Counted from the first letter of the stretch, positions 1 through 9,793 are shown. The stretch: 64,000 bases of DNA from Clostridia bacterium UC5.1-1E11 (GCA_001305115.1 BCAA01000009.1:60884-124883), one strand, 5' to 3'. Program-made: numbers and translations. Notes: generated by a model from the letters alone, not told the origin.

Positions 1-1032
1 TCATTTCCATAAAAATGGTGGATATTCCTCCAGGTCTCCCCGCAGGCAACGCCCCAACAACATTGCCTGTACATAAGGAACCAAGCCCCATGGAACTTTT
101 TCTTGTAAAAAGGGATGTCGAATGAATTCCTGCTTTCTGGCTTGCCACCCGGCCAAAATCGCTTTTCGTGTTTCGTCGTTCATCCGAACAGCTCCCGTTT
201 CCTGTTGGTAAAAGCCTTTCTCGGTAACAATCCGATTGTTAATTAGAGACAATACAAAACGGTCTGCAAAGACGCTACGCAATTCTTCCATCAGGTCTAA
301 TGCCAAGGAGGTTCTGCCAGGGCGTTCCCGGTGTAAAAAACCTATATAAGGATCTAAACCAACGGCTTCTAATGCAGAACAGCAATCGTTACATAGCAAG
401 GTATATACAAAGGACAGTAATGCATTGACATTATCCATAGGCGGACGGCGATTTCTCCCATGAAAATAAAAGGCTTTTTTGTTTTGTAAGATTAGCTGGT
501 CAAATACACGGAAGTACTGTTCCGCCGACACTCCTTCCAATCCACGTAATTGTTCATCACTGATGCATTCACGAATTGTAGGCAACTGACCTCCCAGCTG
601 TCTGGACACATTTTTCAATGCAGCAACGTCTACTTGCATGGCATGATCCCTTGTGGCACGTTCCAAGACCCATCGGCTATTAAACACCTTACCAAAGATA
701 AAGTTTCGTGCAAAACGAGTTCTGACCATCGGATCATCGGATGCCCGCACTTGTTGCAAACGCAAAAGAACATTCCCTTGTGATCTTCCACAGGCAGCCG
801 CTAAAAAGCGTCCGTGAGGTGTCAAAAAAGCTAGACGGATACCATGTTCTGCACACGCCCCCATCAGTGCAGGACTCGCCCCTTTATAACCAAAATATAA
901 TATTTGCTCCAATGTATGTAATGGTATCCTTAGCAGAAGTTCCTCTTCCCGATAAACCATCACATTTTGCCCTTCAAGTGCCAAATAGGTATCTGGCGAC
1001 GTTACATACAGGGTATTTAGTAGTTTTCTCAC
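1..1032 (-). CDS. cas1: CRISPR-associated endonuclease Cas1, type I-C
   Basis: A 343-residue Cas1, the integrase subunit that with Cas2 inserts new spacers into the CRISPR array. The expected metal ligands are visible: Glu166 in GLEG, His234 in GFLH and Asp246 in LALDLMEE, followed by the basic C-terminal helix bundle. Its TGA stop is the first three bases of the window, so the gene is complete but cas2 and the array must lie further left. The start overlaps the end of cas4 by 4 bp (ATGA), so the two are translationally coupled. Length and intact ligands indicate a functional enzyme. The type I-C assignment comes from the neighbouring cas5c/cas8c/cas7c genes. Confidence 0.96.
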   Translation of the reverse strand: MRKLLNTLYVTSPDTYLALEGQNVMVYREEELLLRIPLHTLEQILYFGYKGASPALMGACAEHGIRLAFLTPHGRFLAAACGRSQGNVLLRLQQVRASDDPMVRTRFARNFIFGKVFNSRWVLERATRDHAMQVDVAALKNVSRQLGGQLPTIRECISDEQLRGLEGVSAEQYFRVFDQLILQNKKAFYFHGRNRRPPMDNVNALLSFVYTLLCNDCCSALEAVGLDPYIGFLHRERPGRTSLALDLMEELRSVFADRFVLSLINNRIVTEKGFYQQETGAVRMNDETRKAILAGWQARKQEFIRHPFLQEKVPWGLVPYVQAMLLGRCLRGDLEEYPPFLWK

Positions 1033-1697
1033 GATTCTTCCCCCAATAGATTGGATTCTATATAGCTCTTAACAGAGAGCCTTCCACATAGTTTGGGGAG
1101 ACAGAGTTCTTTCAGAGAGCAGGCATTGCAGCTTTTGGACGGTCTCACTTTTGGTGTATAACGACGCTCTAAATAGCTATGCATTTCTTTTAGCATGATT
1201 TTCACCTGGTTTCGAAGTTCTTCTGTGAACACGACCTCTTCCCTGTGGCGACTTTCTCCATAAAATAAGAATCCTTTGGGAATGTCACAGGATAGCATTT
1301 CCTCCAAGCACATCCCTTGGCAACAAAGTTGCAAACGATCCGCATCAGATTTCTTAGGGCTTCCTCTCTTATATTCCACCGGAACAGGGAGCCACGTACC
1401 TTTATGATGGAACAAAAGGACTCCCTCCGGCGCTTGATGGAACTCCACTACATCACAAGTCCCGCTGACCCCCAAAGAAGATGAGTGAACTGCTAATCCA
1501 CGAACCAGCAATTGTCCTCCCCGTTTCTCCGTGATTCGCTCGTCATGAGCGCGCTCGTGTAAAATCTCTCCTTCGACGGTCCGAAGATTCTCTGCCCACT
1601 GTTGTTCTATGTGGATCAATGCCCATTGCCGGCGGCAAAAACAAAAATGTTGGATGCCGGACAACTGTAAATAATCATCTTCTTCGTAAGTGCTCAT
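1029..1697 (-). CDS. cas4: CRISPR-associated exonuclease Cas4, type I-C
   Basis: A 222-residue RecB-family Fe-S nuclease that trims prespacers and checks the PAM end before Cas1-Cas2 integration. Visible features are the N-terminal CFCRRQW cysteine motif, the nuclease core with VEYKRG (the E-x-K motif), and the C-terminal cysteine cluster CNACSLKELC, which together should hold a 4Fe-4S cluster. It lies between cas7c and cas1, its usual place in type I-C operons, and overlaps both neighbours by 4 bp. No break is seen. Confidence 0.95.
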   Translation of the reverse strand: MSTYEEDDYLQLSGIQHFCFCRRQWALIHIEQQWAENLRTVEGEILHERAHDERITEKRGGQLLVRGLAVHSSSLGVSGTCDVVEFHQAPEGVLLFHHKGTWLPVPVEYKRGSPKKSDADRLQLCCQGMCLEEMLSCDIPKGFLFYGESRHREEVVFTEELRNQVKIMLKEMHSYLERRYTPKVRPSKSCNACSLKELCLPKLCGRLSVKSYIESNLLGEES

Positions 1698-2599
1698 ATC
1701 ATCCTCTGACAGCTGACATGCTCAGGAATTGCAGCTTCATCTATACATACTTCATAGTCCGCATAGCTGCGCGCCGGAACATGTTCATCCCCCTCTCCCG
1801 TTTTCCTACGTTTTACAGTCACAGCATCAAACAATTTATAGGAAGGTGCATTTCCCAGTTCTGAGTCGTGTTTGAATACAATCAATTCTCGGACCGCCAT
1901 TTTCCCACGTGCGGCAGAATGATCGTGCTCAAACATATTGATTATTGCTTCCCAAAGTAAATTGAGGTCCGCCTCGGTAAAGCCAGTGACCTTGCGAGCA
2001 AGATTGGCAGAGACGTAACCTTCCGCCCGATAAAGACCATATGGAATGATGTGTTTACGCCCCATTTCGGTTCCTTTTTTCTCTGCATCCGCCTCTGTAG
2101 TAATTGCTACGCGGGTAATCGTGACCTCCTGAGGGACAACCTGCTCAATACTTCGTGCAAAACCAATCTGTACGGGACCACGAATTTGCCCACAGTTTAA
2201 AGCCGCTTTCATAAAAGTTGTCATTACTGCGCCAAAGGTTCGAATGTCATAAAAATTTTCGCACATAAAATCACGGACACGTTCATCCAAGCGATTGTCT
2301 TTTTTCTTTGCTTCTTTGACCGTTTTTTCGTCTACGCCTAAATTGGCATATGCCTCTAAATCGCTTCGATTGAGCGGGATTCCCTCCTTAATATAGATGC
2401 GATACCCTTTTTCATTTTCCCGCACTGTCTCTACATAATTCCGAATCTTCCTCTTTAAACATACATCCGTCACCAAACCATATCCCGTTTCGGGATCAAT
2501 GCGAGGCATATTTCCTGCATCTGGGTCCCCATTGGGATTCCCGTTCTCTACATCAAACAAGATAACAAACTCATAGCGATTTTTAATGATATCCGACAT
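1694..2599 (-). CDS. cas7c: Cascade backbone protein Cas7c (Csd2 family)
   Basis: A 301-residue RAMP protein that forms the helical backbone along the crRNA spacer in the type I-C Cascade. The N-terminus FVILFDVENGNPNGDPDAGN and the later RGPVQIGFARSI segment are typical of the Csd2/Cas7c family. It sits 3 nt downstream of the cas8c stop and overlaps cas4 by 4 bp, so it is part of one transcript. Reading frame and length are normal for the family. Confidence 0.95.
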   Translation of the reverse strand: MSDIIKNRYEFVILFDVENGNPNGDPDAGNMPRIDPETGYGLVTDVCLKRKIRNYVETVRENEKGYRIYIKEGIPLNRSDLEAYANLGVDEKTVKEAKKKDNRLDERVRDFMCENFYDIRTFGAVMTTFMKAALNCGQIRGPVQIGFARSIEQVVPQEVTITRVAITTEADAEKKGTEMGRKHIIPYGLYRAEGYVSANLARKVTGFTEADLNLLWEAIINMFEHDHSAARGKMAVRELIVFKHDSELGNAPSYKLFDAVTVKRRKTGEGDEHVPARSYADYEVCIDEAAIPEHVSCQRMI

Positions 2600-2602
2600 G
2601 CT

Positions 2603-2983
2603 TCATTCCTCCTCATTTATACGATCTTTTTTCTCATATCTCTTCTGTGTCTGATGGTAATATCCCAGCATAAACGCACTTTGTTCATTCAGGTTAAAAT
2701 GTGTGGGCAATGTCTCTTGAATTTTATCGATCAATTCAATCAACTGCTTTTCCAAAGTAACTCCCAATCCACGCTTGTCGCGCAAAAGCACTTTCATATG
2801 ACTTTGTTCCAAACGAAACAATGTCGGAAATACGGAAGCAGGCGTTGCACATGCAGATGTTAAATACCGATCCTTAATCGTTGTGTTCAAATTCGGATTG
2901 GCAGCTTGTTGGATTCCCTCCAAAACAGAAAATAACCGTCCAAGTACATAGGGAAGGTAGTCCGACTGTTCATTTAGTCTCAC
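2603..2983 (-). CDS. cas11c: Internal small subunit Cas11c translated from within cas8c
   Basis: Type I-C systems make their small subunit Cas11c from an internal start inside cas8c. Here the perfect Shine-Dalgarno AAGGAGGA (2998 to 2991) lies inside the cas8c reading frame, seven bases before a GTG at 2983. Starting there gives 126 residues beginning VRLNEQSDYL, containing the conserved helix GRLFSVLEGIQQ and ending with the Cas8c stop. An ATG at 3004 is a weaker alternative because the ribosome site would then be inside the product. The fragment lies downstream of the cas8c frameshift, so it could be made even if that break is real. The call rests on known family behaviour plus the visible ribosome binding site. 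Confidence 0.65.
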   Translation of the reverse strand: MRLNEQSDYLPYVLGRLFSVLEGIQQAANPNLNTTIKDRYLTSACATPASVFPTLFRLEQSHMKVLLRDKRGLGVTLEKQLIELIDKIQETLPTHFNLNEQSAFMLGYYHQTQKRYEKKDRINEEE

Positions 2984-4395
2984 CCAAGATTCCTCCTTAT
3001 TCATTTGTTGATCTGGTTTGATGCGAAAATCTTTATACCCACTTTTGATTAGTGTTGCTTTGAGGATGGCAGCCTGTCCCCGTGTGATTCCACATTCTGC
3101 ACGAATTCGCAAAAGCACATTTTGTAGCAATGCATTTGGATAGGATGTATCGTTTAAAATTGCTTGCATCAGAGCCCCCGCCAACAATGGAGAGGCCGCT
3201 TTATCCTTTGCGTTTTTATTGACCGTTTCATACAGCAGGCTATAAGGGGAAAGACGTTCCCTTTCATCGTGGGAGGGCTTTACAATCTCCAATCTCCGGT
3301 AATGATTTTCAATATGCTGTAAAAAATCGCCAAAACAATTGCGATAGAAAAAACGGACGGATAATCGCGCTGCATTGGGAGATAACCCCAAAATATAAAA
3401 AGGCATTTTGGGATCAAGCTCCACATCATTAAGAGAATAAACTTGTCCTTTAGAAAGCAAATGCATCGCGCGTTTTAAATCATTTTCCGTAAATGTACGT
3501 TTTTGTCCATCCGCAATATCCTGAAATGCGAAGTTCTGAAAAAAGTCCTGATAGACTGGCTCCGCACACTGTGCCCAATAAACAACGGTTGTATCACCAA
3601 TTGTCGAACATGTTCGCGATCTGAAAGCAAAGCATTTAACGCCGTCGTATAGGCAAAAGCCGCCTGTTCTCCCACTGGCGCATTATAGCTTTGTGTCTTT
3701 CCATAAGACTCAAAAGCGGTGGCATTAAAAGAAACAAGTGATGCACCACTGGACTGTGCATTCTTCACGCCTTTGATAGACGGATGCAGGCGTGCAATAG
3801 GGACATATTTTCCGGTCACTAGGCAACGCCCTCTTGTTTCCGTCGCTTCTTCTCTCTGGTATTGATCCCAAGAGCGAGCGATTTCAGGTTCTTCGTGCAC
3901 ATACCGGCCTTGAAATCGGAATACAAGGTTTCCTCCCGAAAGAATCTCGTCCAAATCCCCTTGCAAAGCCGGATGATTTTTGGCCTCCTCTGGGTTCCAA
4001 TTTGCAAAATAGGCGCAAATTGCACGGGCAGCCGGATGATCGACCGATTGCAACAGCGTTTGATGCAGCTGTGCACTCGCTCGAAAACAGTTTTGGGCCC
4101 GTTTGTCATTTCCTTTGTTGTCTACTCCCAAAAAGTAACTGGATGTATCATACAAAAAATTTGCTTTAATCCCCATCGTCCGTGTAACGGGCTTAGGCAA
4201 TAGCATAATCTGCGGAACATCCACTTCTTTTTTACCACGGTAACCTTTTTCCTTTAAGCGCAGGATATCTAAAAGCGTCCCTTTCTCATCGATCAACAAT
4301 GCAAACTGCACTTTTGCCGGATTCCAGCCTGCTTTAGCCATCTTTCCTTTTGCCGCCATCGCGGTATAGTAATCGTATAGCGCCTGTAAAATCAT
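2603..4395 (-). CDS. cas8c: Cascade large subunit Cas8c (Csd1), broken by a one-base frameshift
   Basis: Large subunit of type I-C Cascade that recognises the PAM and helps open the target. The N-terminal half (start at 4395, MILQALYDYY) reads well to DREHVRQ near 3605, then goes out of frame and stops at 3475. Adding one base at about 3598-3602 (reading CAAATT for CAATT) gives a continuous IGDTTVVYWAQCAEPVYQD that joins the downstream frame, ending at 2603. The joined protein is about 597 residues, normal for Csd1. The break is most likely an assembly error, because several unrelated genes here show the same kind of indel; if real, interference would be lost. The start overlaps cas5c by 4 bp. 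Confidence 0.88.
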
Positions 4396-5051
4396 CGCAC
4401 TACCTCACAGTTCGTCAGATCAAGAACGCCATAGCGCAATTCTGCGCGAAAGAACATGGGTTGGATGTTTTGTAAATCGCTATAATCTATGTCGTACAGC
4501 ATATACCCCAGATCCCTTCTTTCTTCATTTTGATACCAACTTATACAGCTCCCTTCTTCATATGGACGAAAGGATACTGGAAACTCCCTACAGCCAAAAT
4601 AAGGCTGATGATAGCACTGTCCACTGTTCAAGCGCCTTTTGATGATGTCTTGAAATTTTCCAGGATTGTCCCCATCACGGGCACGCTCGGTCATTGTGAA
4701 ATGGGCCTCAATGACATAGTGTACATTTTTTAAAACCATTGCAGCCCGCTGCTGAATATCTTCTGCCGTATGAATATATAGTGGTTTTGAACCTCCCATC
4801 ATCACCGTTCGGACATTTTGAGCGGAGATTTTCGATTTTACTTCATTGCGGCGAATATTGGCAAACCGGATTGGATTCATAACATGGATTCGATCGATAT
4901 GCCATCGCAGGCCCGGATGCCAATAAATCGCCTCCAAAATGCCACGTGCAGCCGACGGAGTCATGACATCGTAAGAAACTCGTTCTACTTTCATCTCCGG
5001 TCTGGAAAAACAAGCATAATCTCCCCAGACCTCCATTTTGATTGCCATCAT
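4392..5051 (-). CDS. cas5c: Cas5c (Cas5d), crRNA-processing subunit
   Basis: A 219-residue RAMP protein. Type I-C lacks Cas6, and Cas5c is the enzyme that cleaves pre-crRNA and holds the 5' handle. The N-terminus IKMEVWGDYACFSRPEMKVE and the following YDVMTPSAARGILEAIYWHP are characteristic of the family. It overlaps cas8c by 4 bp and is preceded by a 75-bp gap after cas3. The frame is intact. The first two codons are both ATG, and the second could be used. Confidence 0.95.
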   Translation of the reverse strand: MMAIKMEVWGDYACFSRPEMKVERVSYDVMTPSAARGILEAIYWHPGLRWHIDRIHVMNPIRFANIRRNEVKSKISAQNVRTVMMGGSKPLYIHTAEDIQQRAAMVLKNVHYVIEAHFTMTERARDGDNPGKFQDIIKRRLNSGQCYHQPYFGCREFPVSFRPYEEGSCISWYQNEERRDLGYMLYDIDYSDLQNIQPMFFRAELRYGVLDLTNCEVVR

Positions 5052-5126
5052 TTCTCTCCTTTCCTATGAATCACTGATTTTCTTTTCGAATGGTCACATC
5101 CCCTCTCATTCGGTCGTTTTTGTCGA

Positions 5127-7249
5127 TTAAACAAAAAATGCTTTCCCTGAATCTGCTTCTAAGGATAGTCCTGTTCCAAGATCGTATAGACGAAGGTTTG
5201 TCAAAATCGCCAGCCCGTCTGTAATCATTTCAATATCATGTGCCCAATAAAGCTCCTGGAAATGCTGTTCATAAACATGTACCATATAACGACCAGCCTT
5301 TCGCATCCATCCACGGGAACATAAACCAGACCGCAGCTGTTTTGCCAAGCGCTCCGCTCTTTGCCCTAGCGGAATAAAATCGCTTTGGTATCCTCGTCAA
5401 TCAGATGAAACTCTTCCGATACCTTAGCAAAGGGAAGCATACCGCCATCCCTTCCCTTTTCAAAAGCCTCTACAACCTTCTTTTTGTCCAGCCTGTCCCC
5501 TTTTAACATATGCAGGGCATCAAAATATGCTTGTATGGCCTCTGGAGATGCGGAATCTACAAAGTTTGGCTGGATCTCATTTTTATATATACTGACATTC
5601 GGCTGAATACGCGGCGGAACCCGCCCCTCCGGCTGATAAATATAAACGATGCTTTCTTCTAGAGGACGCTTCCCCTCCCGATTACAACGTCCAGCAGCTT
5701 GAATAATGGAATCCAAACCGGCCTCGGCACGGTAAACAGTGGGAAAGTCCACATCAACGCCTGCCTCAATCAAAGAGGTTGCCGCCACCCGGCAAGGAAG
5801 TCCTTGTTTTAGTCTTCTGCAAATCGCTCGAAGGGTCCATCGCCGCATCATAGGGGGCATCAGTGTAGAAAGATGAAATCGTCCCTCTTCTGGAAGGGAC
5901 TGATAGAGTTCTGTTGCCTGTTTACGCGTATCCACAATCGCCAACACCTGTTTCTGTCTAGCCATGCGGTCCGCCAATTCAATTACAGATAATCTTCCAA
6001 TATTCACAAACTCTGTTCGCCGAAAGAATGGATAGAGCTCTCGAAAATGCGGATAGATCTCCTGTATGGAGATGCCCTTAGGGAAAAGTTTTTCTAAGGA
6101 AGGCTGAGTTGCCGTACAAAGAACAGCTGTTACCCCATATTCTTGTACCAATTCCCCAATCGCCCGTACACAGGGCATCAAATAGTCCAGTGGAATCATC
6201 TGTGCTTCATCAAAAACAACCACGCTGTTTGCCAAATTATGAAGCTTACGGCATTGCGAAGATTTATTGGAGAACAACGATTCAAAAAATTGCACGTTTG
6301 TGGTCACAATGATCGGCGCGTCCCAGTTTTCGGTGGAAAGGCGAAACCGTTCGGCCGCGGGATCGATGTCTCCCCGTGGATCAAAATTGACATTTGCATG
6401 ATGTTCCAGCACATTTTCGGTTCCAACAATTTTTCGAAAGACTCTTGCCGTCTGTTCAATAATACTCGTATATGGAATCACATAGATAATACGGTTTAAC
6501 CCGTATTGTACGGCATGCTGAAGTGCAAAGGCCAGAGAGGAAACTGTCTTTCCGCCCCCTGTTGGAACAGTCAGACTTTTTAAACCGCGTTCCCTCTTTC
6601 CCGCCTCCAAACAGCAACGCAATATCTCCGTGCGTTTTTGATTGATGGGGTTCCCTGTTTCCTGATGGCGTAACCATGGATCTATGTAGTGTTTTAACCG
6701 TTCAAAAAGAACGGGGATTCCATCATACCCTCCGCGCTGGACTGGATTCATAAATGCCTCTGTATCCAAAAAGTCAGCATCTACCAAAGCAGAAAATAGC
6801 ATACGAGTAAAAAAAGCAATTCGAAACCCATTGGGTTCTTGCGGGTGGGATACGGCATGTAATGTAATCTCCCTTTGATACTCTTGATAGGGAGCTACCT
6901 GTTTTTTCAGACGGCCTTGCCAAGTTGGCATTCCCGATGGATCACCCGGTCCTCCTCCGTCGGGGAGGCCCGTATGGTGTCCTGCCGCACACAGAGACGC
7001 TGGAAACATTTGTAAACGGTAAAGTTCTTTCGCTCCCGCTGTCGAATGGTCTCCCCCCATTCCATCCTTTAAAAGATATTCCTGAAATGCAGCAGAATAT
7101 TTTCCAATGTCATGCGCTAGGCCGAGAACATATGCATAGTCCCCTGCGCCAAATCCCTCTGCAAACGATTTCGCAAGAATAGCAACCTGTTTGAGATGCT
7201 CTTCCAAAAGTTGCCACTGTCCATCTTCTCTTATATGCGCAATATACAC
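5127..7249 (-). CDS. cas3: CRISPR-associated helicase/nuclease Cas3, type I-C, with a one-base frameshift near the C-terminus
   Basis: HD nuclease and DExH-type helicase that degrades DNA bound by Cascade. The N-terminal HD domain shows GLAHDIGKYS and a later H-x-x-G. The helicase shows Walker A VPTGGGKTVSS, box II FDEAQMI, SAT-like CTATQP and motif VI QAAGRCNREG. The GTG start at 7249 follows AAAGGAG at seven bases. The frame stops at 5366 after DEDTKAI, but adding one T to the T4 run (plus-strand A run 5376-5379) gives AIFIPLGQRAERLAKQLRSG and continues to 5127, restoring a full protein of about 707 residues. The break is probably an assembly error. First gene of the cas operon. Confidence 0.9.
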
Positions 7250-7330
7250 ACTTTCTCTCCTTTACTGTATGTTTAGAATTCTGATACAACAATAATATGT
7301 GTTTAGTTTACTACAGCAACATTCATTTAG
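7250..7330 (-). promoter_or_regulatory. Likely promoter region of the cas operon
   Basis: Upstream of cas3 on the minus strand there is a TTGCTG-like -35 followed, 16 bases on, by TATTAT as a -10, and then the AAAGGAG ribosome site directly before the GTG start. The area is AT-rich and carries no gene. This is a by-eye match only. Confidence 0.4.
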
Positions 7331-7412
7331 ATGTATTTTACAGAATATTTTCTTGTAATTTTTATTTTATATATCTTTTCTACAACCATATTAAAAACAT
7401 ACATCTACCCAC

Positions 7413-7450
7413 CAAAAACGCCTACAGATCGATTCTCTCAATCTGTAGGC
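7413..7450 (-). terminator. Rho-independent terminator
   Basis: A 10-bp perfect stem GCCTACAGAT/ATCTGTAGGC with an 11-base loop, followed on the minus strand by GTTTTTGG. It would end minus-strand transcription coming from the mobile-element remnant to the right, before the cas promoter. Confidence 0.7.
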
Positions 7451-7603
7451 ATCTGTGGAACACTATAAACATACTTCAAACCATTCCAAAATTCTCTATA
7501 TAACGGAACTGTAACGGAACAATTTTTTATCATACTCTAATGGAAAACAAGTACAAAAACAAAACTTCTCGCCGCTGCTTTGTCAGACTGGAAAATACTT
7601 TTG

Positions 7604-7885
7604 TTAACGTTCATTTTCAATCTCGATTACTTTGCCATATGCAACAAATTCCGTGGGTTGCTCTTGTATTTGAAAGTAACAATCTGTTGTTGACGGCTTA
7701 CAATCCTTTTCTTCCATAAGATATCCAAGTAATATTTCCTGTTTCTGTTTTCTGCCTATATCCCGACATGCTGATATAGCAGCATTACAGAGAACCACTT
7801 TACAAAAAGCAGCAAAAGTGTATTCGATATGCTCCTCGCATTCTTCGGTATAAATAATCGAACTTCCTCTCTTCCCAGTAGGGGG
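7604..7885 (-). pseudogene. Truncated sigma-70 family sigma factor of a mobile element
   Basis: Reading upstream of the short open frame, the same frame gives YTEECEEHIEYTFAAFCKVV, then SACRDIGRKQKQE, and ends EFVAYGKVIEIENER at a TAA. From memory, this is the N-terminal part of the small sigma-70-like regulators carried by Tn916-type conjugative elements of gut clostridia, which normally continue into a region-4 DNA-binding domain with LPEQ and RRR motifs. That half is missing here, and no clear start codon is seen upstream, so I call it a remnant. Its neighbours are also remnants. Confidence 0.55.
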
Positions 7886-7892
7886 CGGTTAC

Positions 7893-7935
7893 AGCAAACG
7901 CCCATGTGGTCACAAAACCACATAGGCGTTTGGTA
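7893..7935. repeat. Inverted repeat / hairpin
   Basis: CAAACGCC and ATGTGGT are mirrored by ACCACAT and GGCGTTTG with one mismatched base and a short loop. It lies between two decayed mobile-element fragments and may be an old terminator or an element end. There is no T-run on either side long enough to favour a terminator. Confidence 0.5.
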
Positions 7936-7982
7936 CTATGATTTAATTCAATATATAAAATGATACATGTATTTATATTCAT

Positions 7983-8140
7983 GCGCGGAATATCCCGCTT
8001 TGGGAGACCGATTTATTTGAGCGCAAGGCATTCGGTGAGTTGGAGCAAATGAAAACGGGCATGATGATACCTCCACGATTCCATTATGTGTTTAAAAAGG
8101 GCAAATTGAATCTCCTCCGCCAACCCAATTTTTGAAAAAA
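7983..8140 (+). pseudogene. Unrecognised coding remnant
   Basis: A plus-strand frame without a start reads RNIPLWETDLFERKAFGELE followed by QMKTGMMIPPRFHYVFKKG and stops at TGA. Composition looks protein-like, but I do not recognise the family. It sits between the truncated sigma factor and the Cys_rich_KTR remnant, so it is probably part of the same degraded element. Confidence 0.3.
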
Positions 8141-8182
8141 GAGGACGGCTGCTTTTATGGATTATTTGAAATTGATAAACTT

Positions 8183-8383
8183 ATAACCGTATTTAATCTG
8201 CGTGTTATCGGCTCTACGTCTGGTTCTCTGATAACTGACACTTGTAATTTCTAACCTGGAGCAAAGTTTCCTGCTTGCATTTGGGGCAGAATAGCGGACA
8301 GTTTTTAAGTTCCGTATCCTCTCGGATTTTCAGCCTCGTTTGATTTCTATACACAGGGGTATAACAACTTCTATTTTTATCAT
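8183..8383 (-). pseudogene. Cysteine-rich KTR domain protein, degraded
   Basis: The minus strand encodes TRLKIREDTELKNCPLFCPK then CKQETLLQV, a close match to the small Cys_rich_KTR family of Tn916-like elements. The ATG at 8383 is out of frame with this core by one base, and the C-terminal VSVIREPD is again in another frame. Two indels therefore separate start, core and tail. As the neighbours are also decayed, the damage may be real, though indel errors are common in this window. Confidence 0.65.
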
Positions 8384-8414
8384 CTCAACCCTCTCGCACA
8401 TTGTTTGCTGTCCA

Positions 8415-9161
8415 TTATCCTTGCTTACTATTCGTCTGTTTTTTGTTGTATAGCATAACTGTTGCAATAGAAACGAGTATCATCACCGTATTTGCAACAA
8501 TAGTTCCTGCCCAAGTAGTTGTCATGGAAACAAAAATAGATGAAGCTGCATTGAACAGAGTATGAAATAGTACACACATAAACACATAGCTTTTTTGTGA
8601 TATTCTGCAGATTGCCCCAAAGAAAAATCTTAAAGCCATACATTGAATGGAAAACATCCAAAAATTAATAAATCCTTCTCCGTGATTTGTCCCCGGTATG
8701 AAAAAAAGTGGAATATGCCATACAATCCAAATCATTCCGCAAAATACACAAGATAAAACGTAGCCAAATTTCCTATTAAGCCCTGGCTGTAAAATATACG
8801 CCCAACCGGCCTCCTCCAATCCTCCGATAAAAAGATTCCCCGGTAAGGAAAGAAAAAACGCGTAAAATGGAGTTAACATTTCTTTATGTCCCCCAATTAC
8901 TGCGTGTATTGAATAATACAATACAATCCCTGCAATAACAAACAAATAAGGATATATATTGTTTTTAGCATAGAAAACGGTTTTTAACCATTCCTGGAAA
9001 TTGACTATTTTATTGTTTTTCTTGAGCACTATATAAGAAGCAATGGCTGGCGATAAAATATAGATCGCAAACGGAATATTCATACAAAATTGCGGTAGCG
9101 ACTCAACCCAACTATAAACTCTATATCCAAATTGCCCAAGAACAATTAAAACACCTGACAC
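8415..9161 (-). CDS. CPBP family intramembrane glutamic endopeptidase
   Basis: A 248-residue integral membrane protein of the CPBP (Abi/CAAX protease-like) family. It has about seven hydrophobic segments, the glutamate pair in GGLEEAGWAY, the second motif MIWIVWHIPLFF and a conserved His in LFHTLFN, which together form the active site. Such proteins process prenylated substrates or anti-sigma factors, or give bacteriocin self-immunity; none of these can be chosen here. It lies downstream of a MarR gene on the same strand, and a GTATATATAC palindrome in its upstream region resembles the palindrome in front of that MarR gene, so control by it is plausible. Confidence 0.85.
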   Translation of the reverse strand: MSGVLIVLGQFGYRVYSWVESLPQFCMNIPFAIYILSPAIASYIVLKKNNKIVNFQEWLKTVFYAKNNIYPYLFVIAGIVLYYSIHAVIGGHKEMLTPFYAFFLSLPGNLFIGGLEEAGWAYILQPGLNRKFGYVLSCVFCGMIWIVWHIPLFFIPGTNHGEGFINFWMFSIQCMALRFFFGAICRISQKSYVFMCVLFHTLFNAASSIFVSMTTTWAGTIVANTVMILVSIATVMLYNKKQTNSKQG

Positions 9162-9253
9162 TAAATAGGCAAAACAAAACGTTATAACCGTAAAATGTAC
9201 TATAATTTTTTATCAATCACGGTTTCCTCCCCTTACATCATTTATATAGATTC

Positions 9254-9275
9254 TACACTGTATATATACTATACC
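9254..9275. promoter_or_regulatory. Candidate MarR operator upstream of the CPBP gene
   Basis: GTATATATAC (9260-9269) is a perfect 10-bp palindrome embedded in an AT-rich promoter-like stretch between the CPBP and marR genes. It shares the TAGTATAT half-site with the larger palindrome upstream of marR at 9794-9815. Confidence 0.4.
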
Positions 9276-9318
9276 AAAAGATAAAAAACAGTATTATGGA
9301 TTCCAGTATAATCGTCTA

Positions 9319-9777
9319 TCATTTATTTTCAGCAATTTGTTTATCAAGAAACCGTTCAAATTTTTTTAACACCACAAATAAATCATTATAAGTACTGTCC
9401 GGCATCTCTCGTAATGCTACAAAAATTTCATCATTTAGTTGCTGATGCAATTTTCGGTGACCCTCATAGGCTTGTTCACCCAATGGAGTTAAATATAAGG
9501 ATACTTGGGCGTCAGAAATTTTGGAAACTGTTTTTTTCACTAACCCTTTTTTTACCAAACGATAAATCAATTGCGATACGGCACCTTTTGTTTTGTGTCT
9601 ATTTTCTGCAAGTTCAGTAATACTAATGCCATTACAATTACCAATTGCTTCAATTGTATGAATTTCTACTTGTGTAATCATTATATTAGTTCCATAATTT
9701 CTTTGTATTGTTTCTGTTTGCATATATTTGTATATGATTTGCTCCATTAAGCGCGATATTATTGTACAATCTCTCAT
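9319..9777 (-). CDS. MarR family transcriptional regulator
   Basis: A 152-residue winged-helix regulator. The HTH lies at about residues 50-85 (ITELAENRHKTKGAVSQLIY) and is followed by the beta wing GLVKKTVSKISDAQVSLYL. N- and C-terminal helices would form the dimer interface. It is preceded by a perfect palindrome overlapping its own promoter, the standard layout for autoregulation, and the adjacent CPBP gene downstream is the likely second target. The ligand is unknown. Confidence 0.9.
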   Translation of the reverse strand: MRDCTIISRLMEQIIYKYMQTETIQRNYGTNIMITQVEIHTIEAIGNCNGISITELAENRHKTKGAVSQLIYRLVKKGLVKKTVSKISDAQVSLYLTPLGEQAYEGHRKLHQQLNDEIFVALREMPDSTYNDLFVVLKKFERFLDKQIAENK

Positions 9778-9793
9778 TGATTATCTCCTTTTG

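Noticed and set aside
1..7300. A CRISPR repeat array inside the window
   Set aside because: No regular direct repeats with spacers are visible; the array should be downstream of cas2, left of position 1.
7800..7982. A 60-codon minus-strand frame beside the sigma-factor remnant
   Set aside because: It is in a different frame from the recognisable sigma-factor sequence and overlaps the hairpin at 7893-7935.
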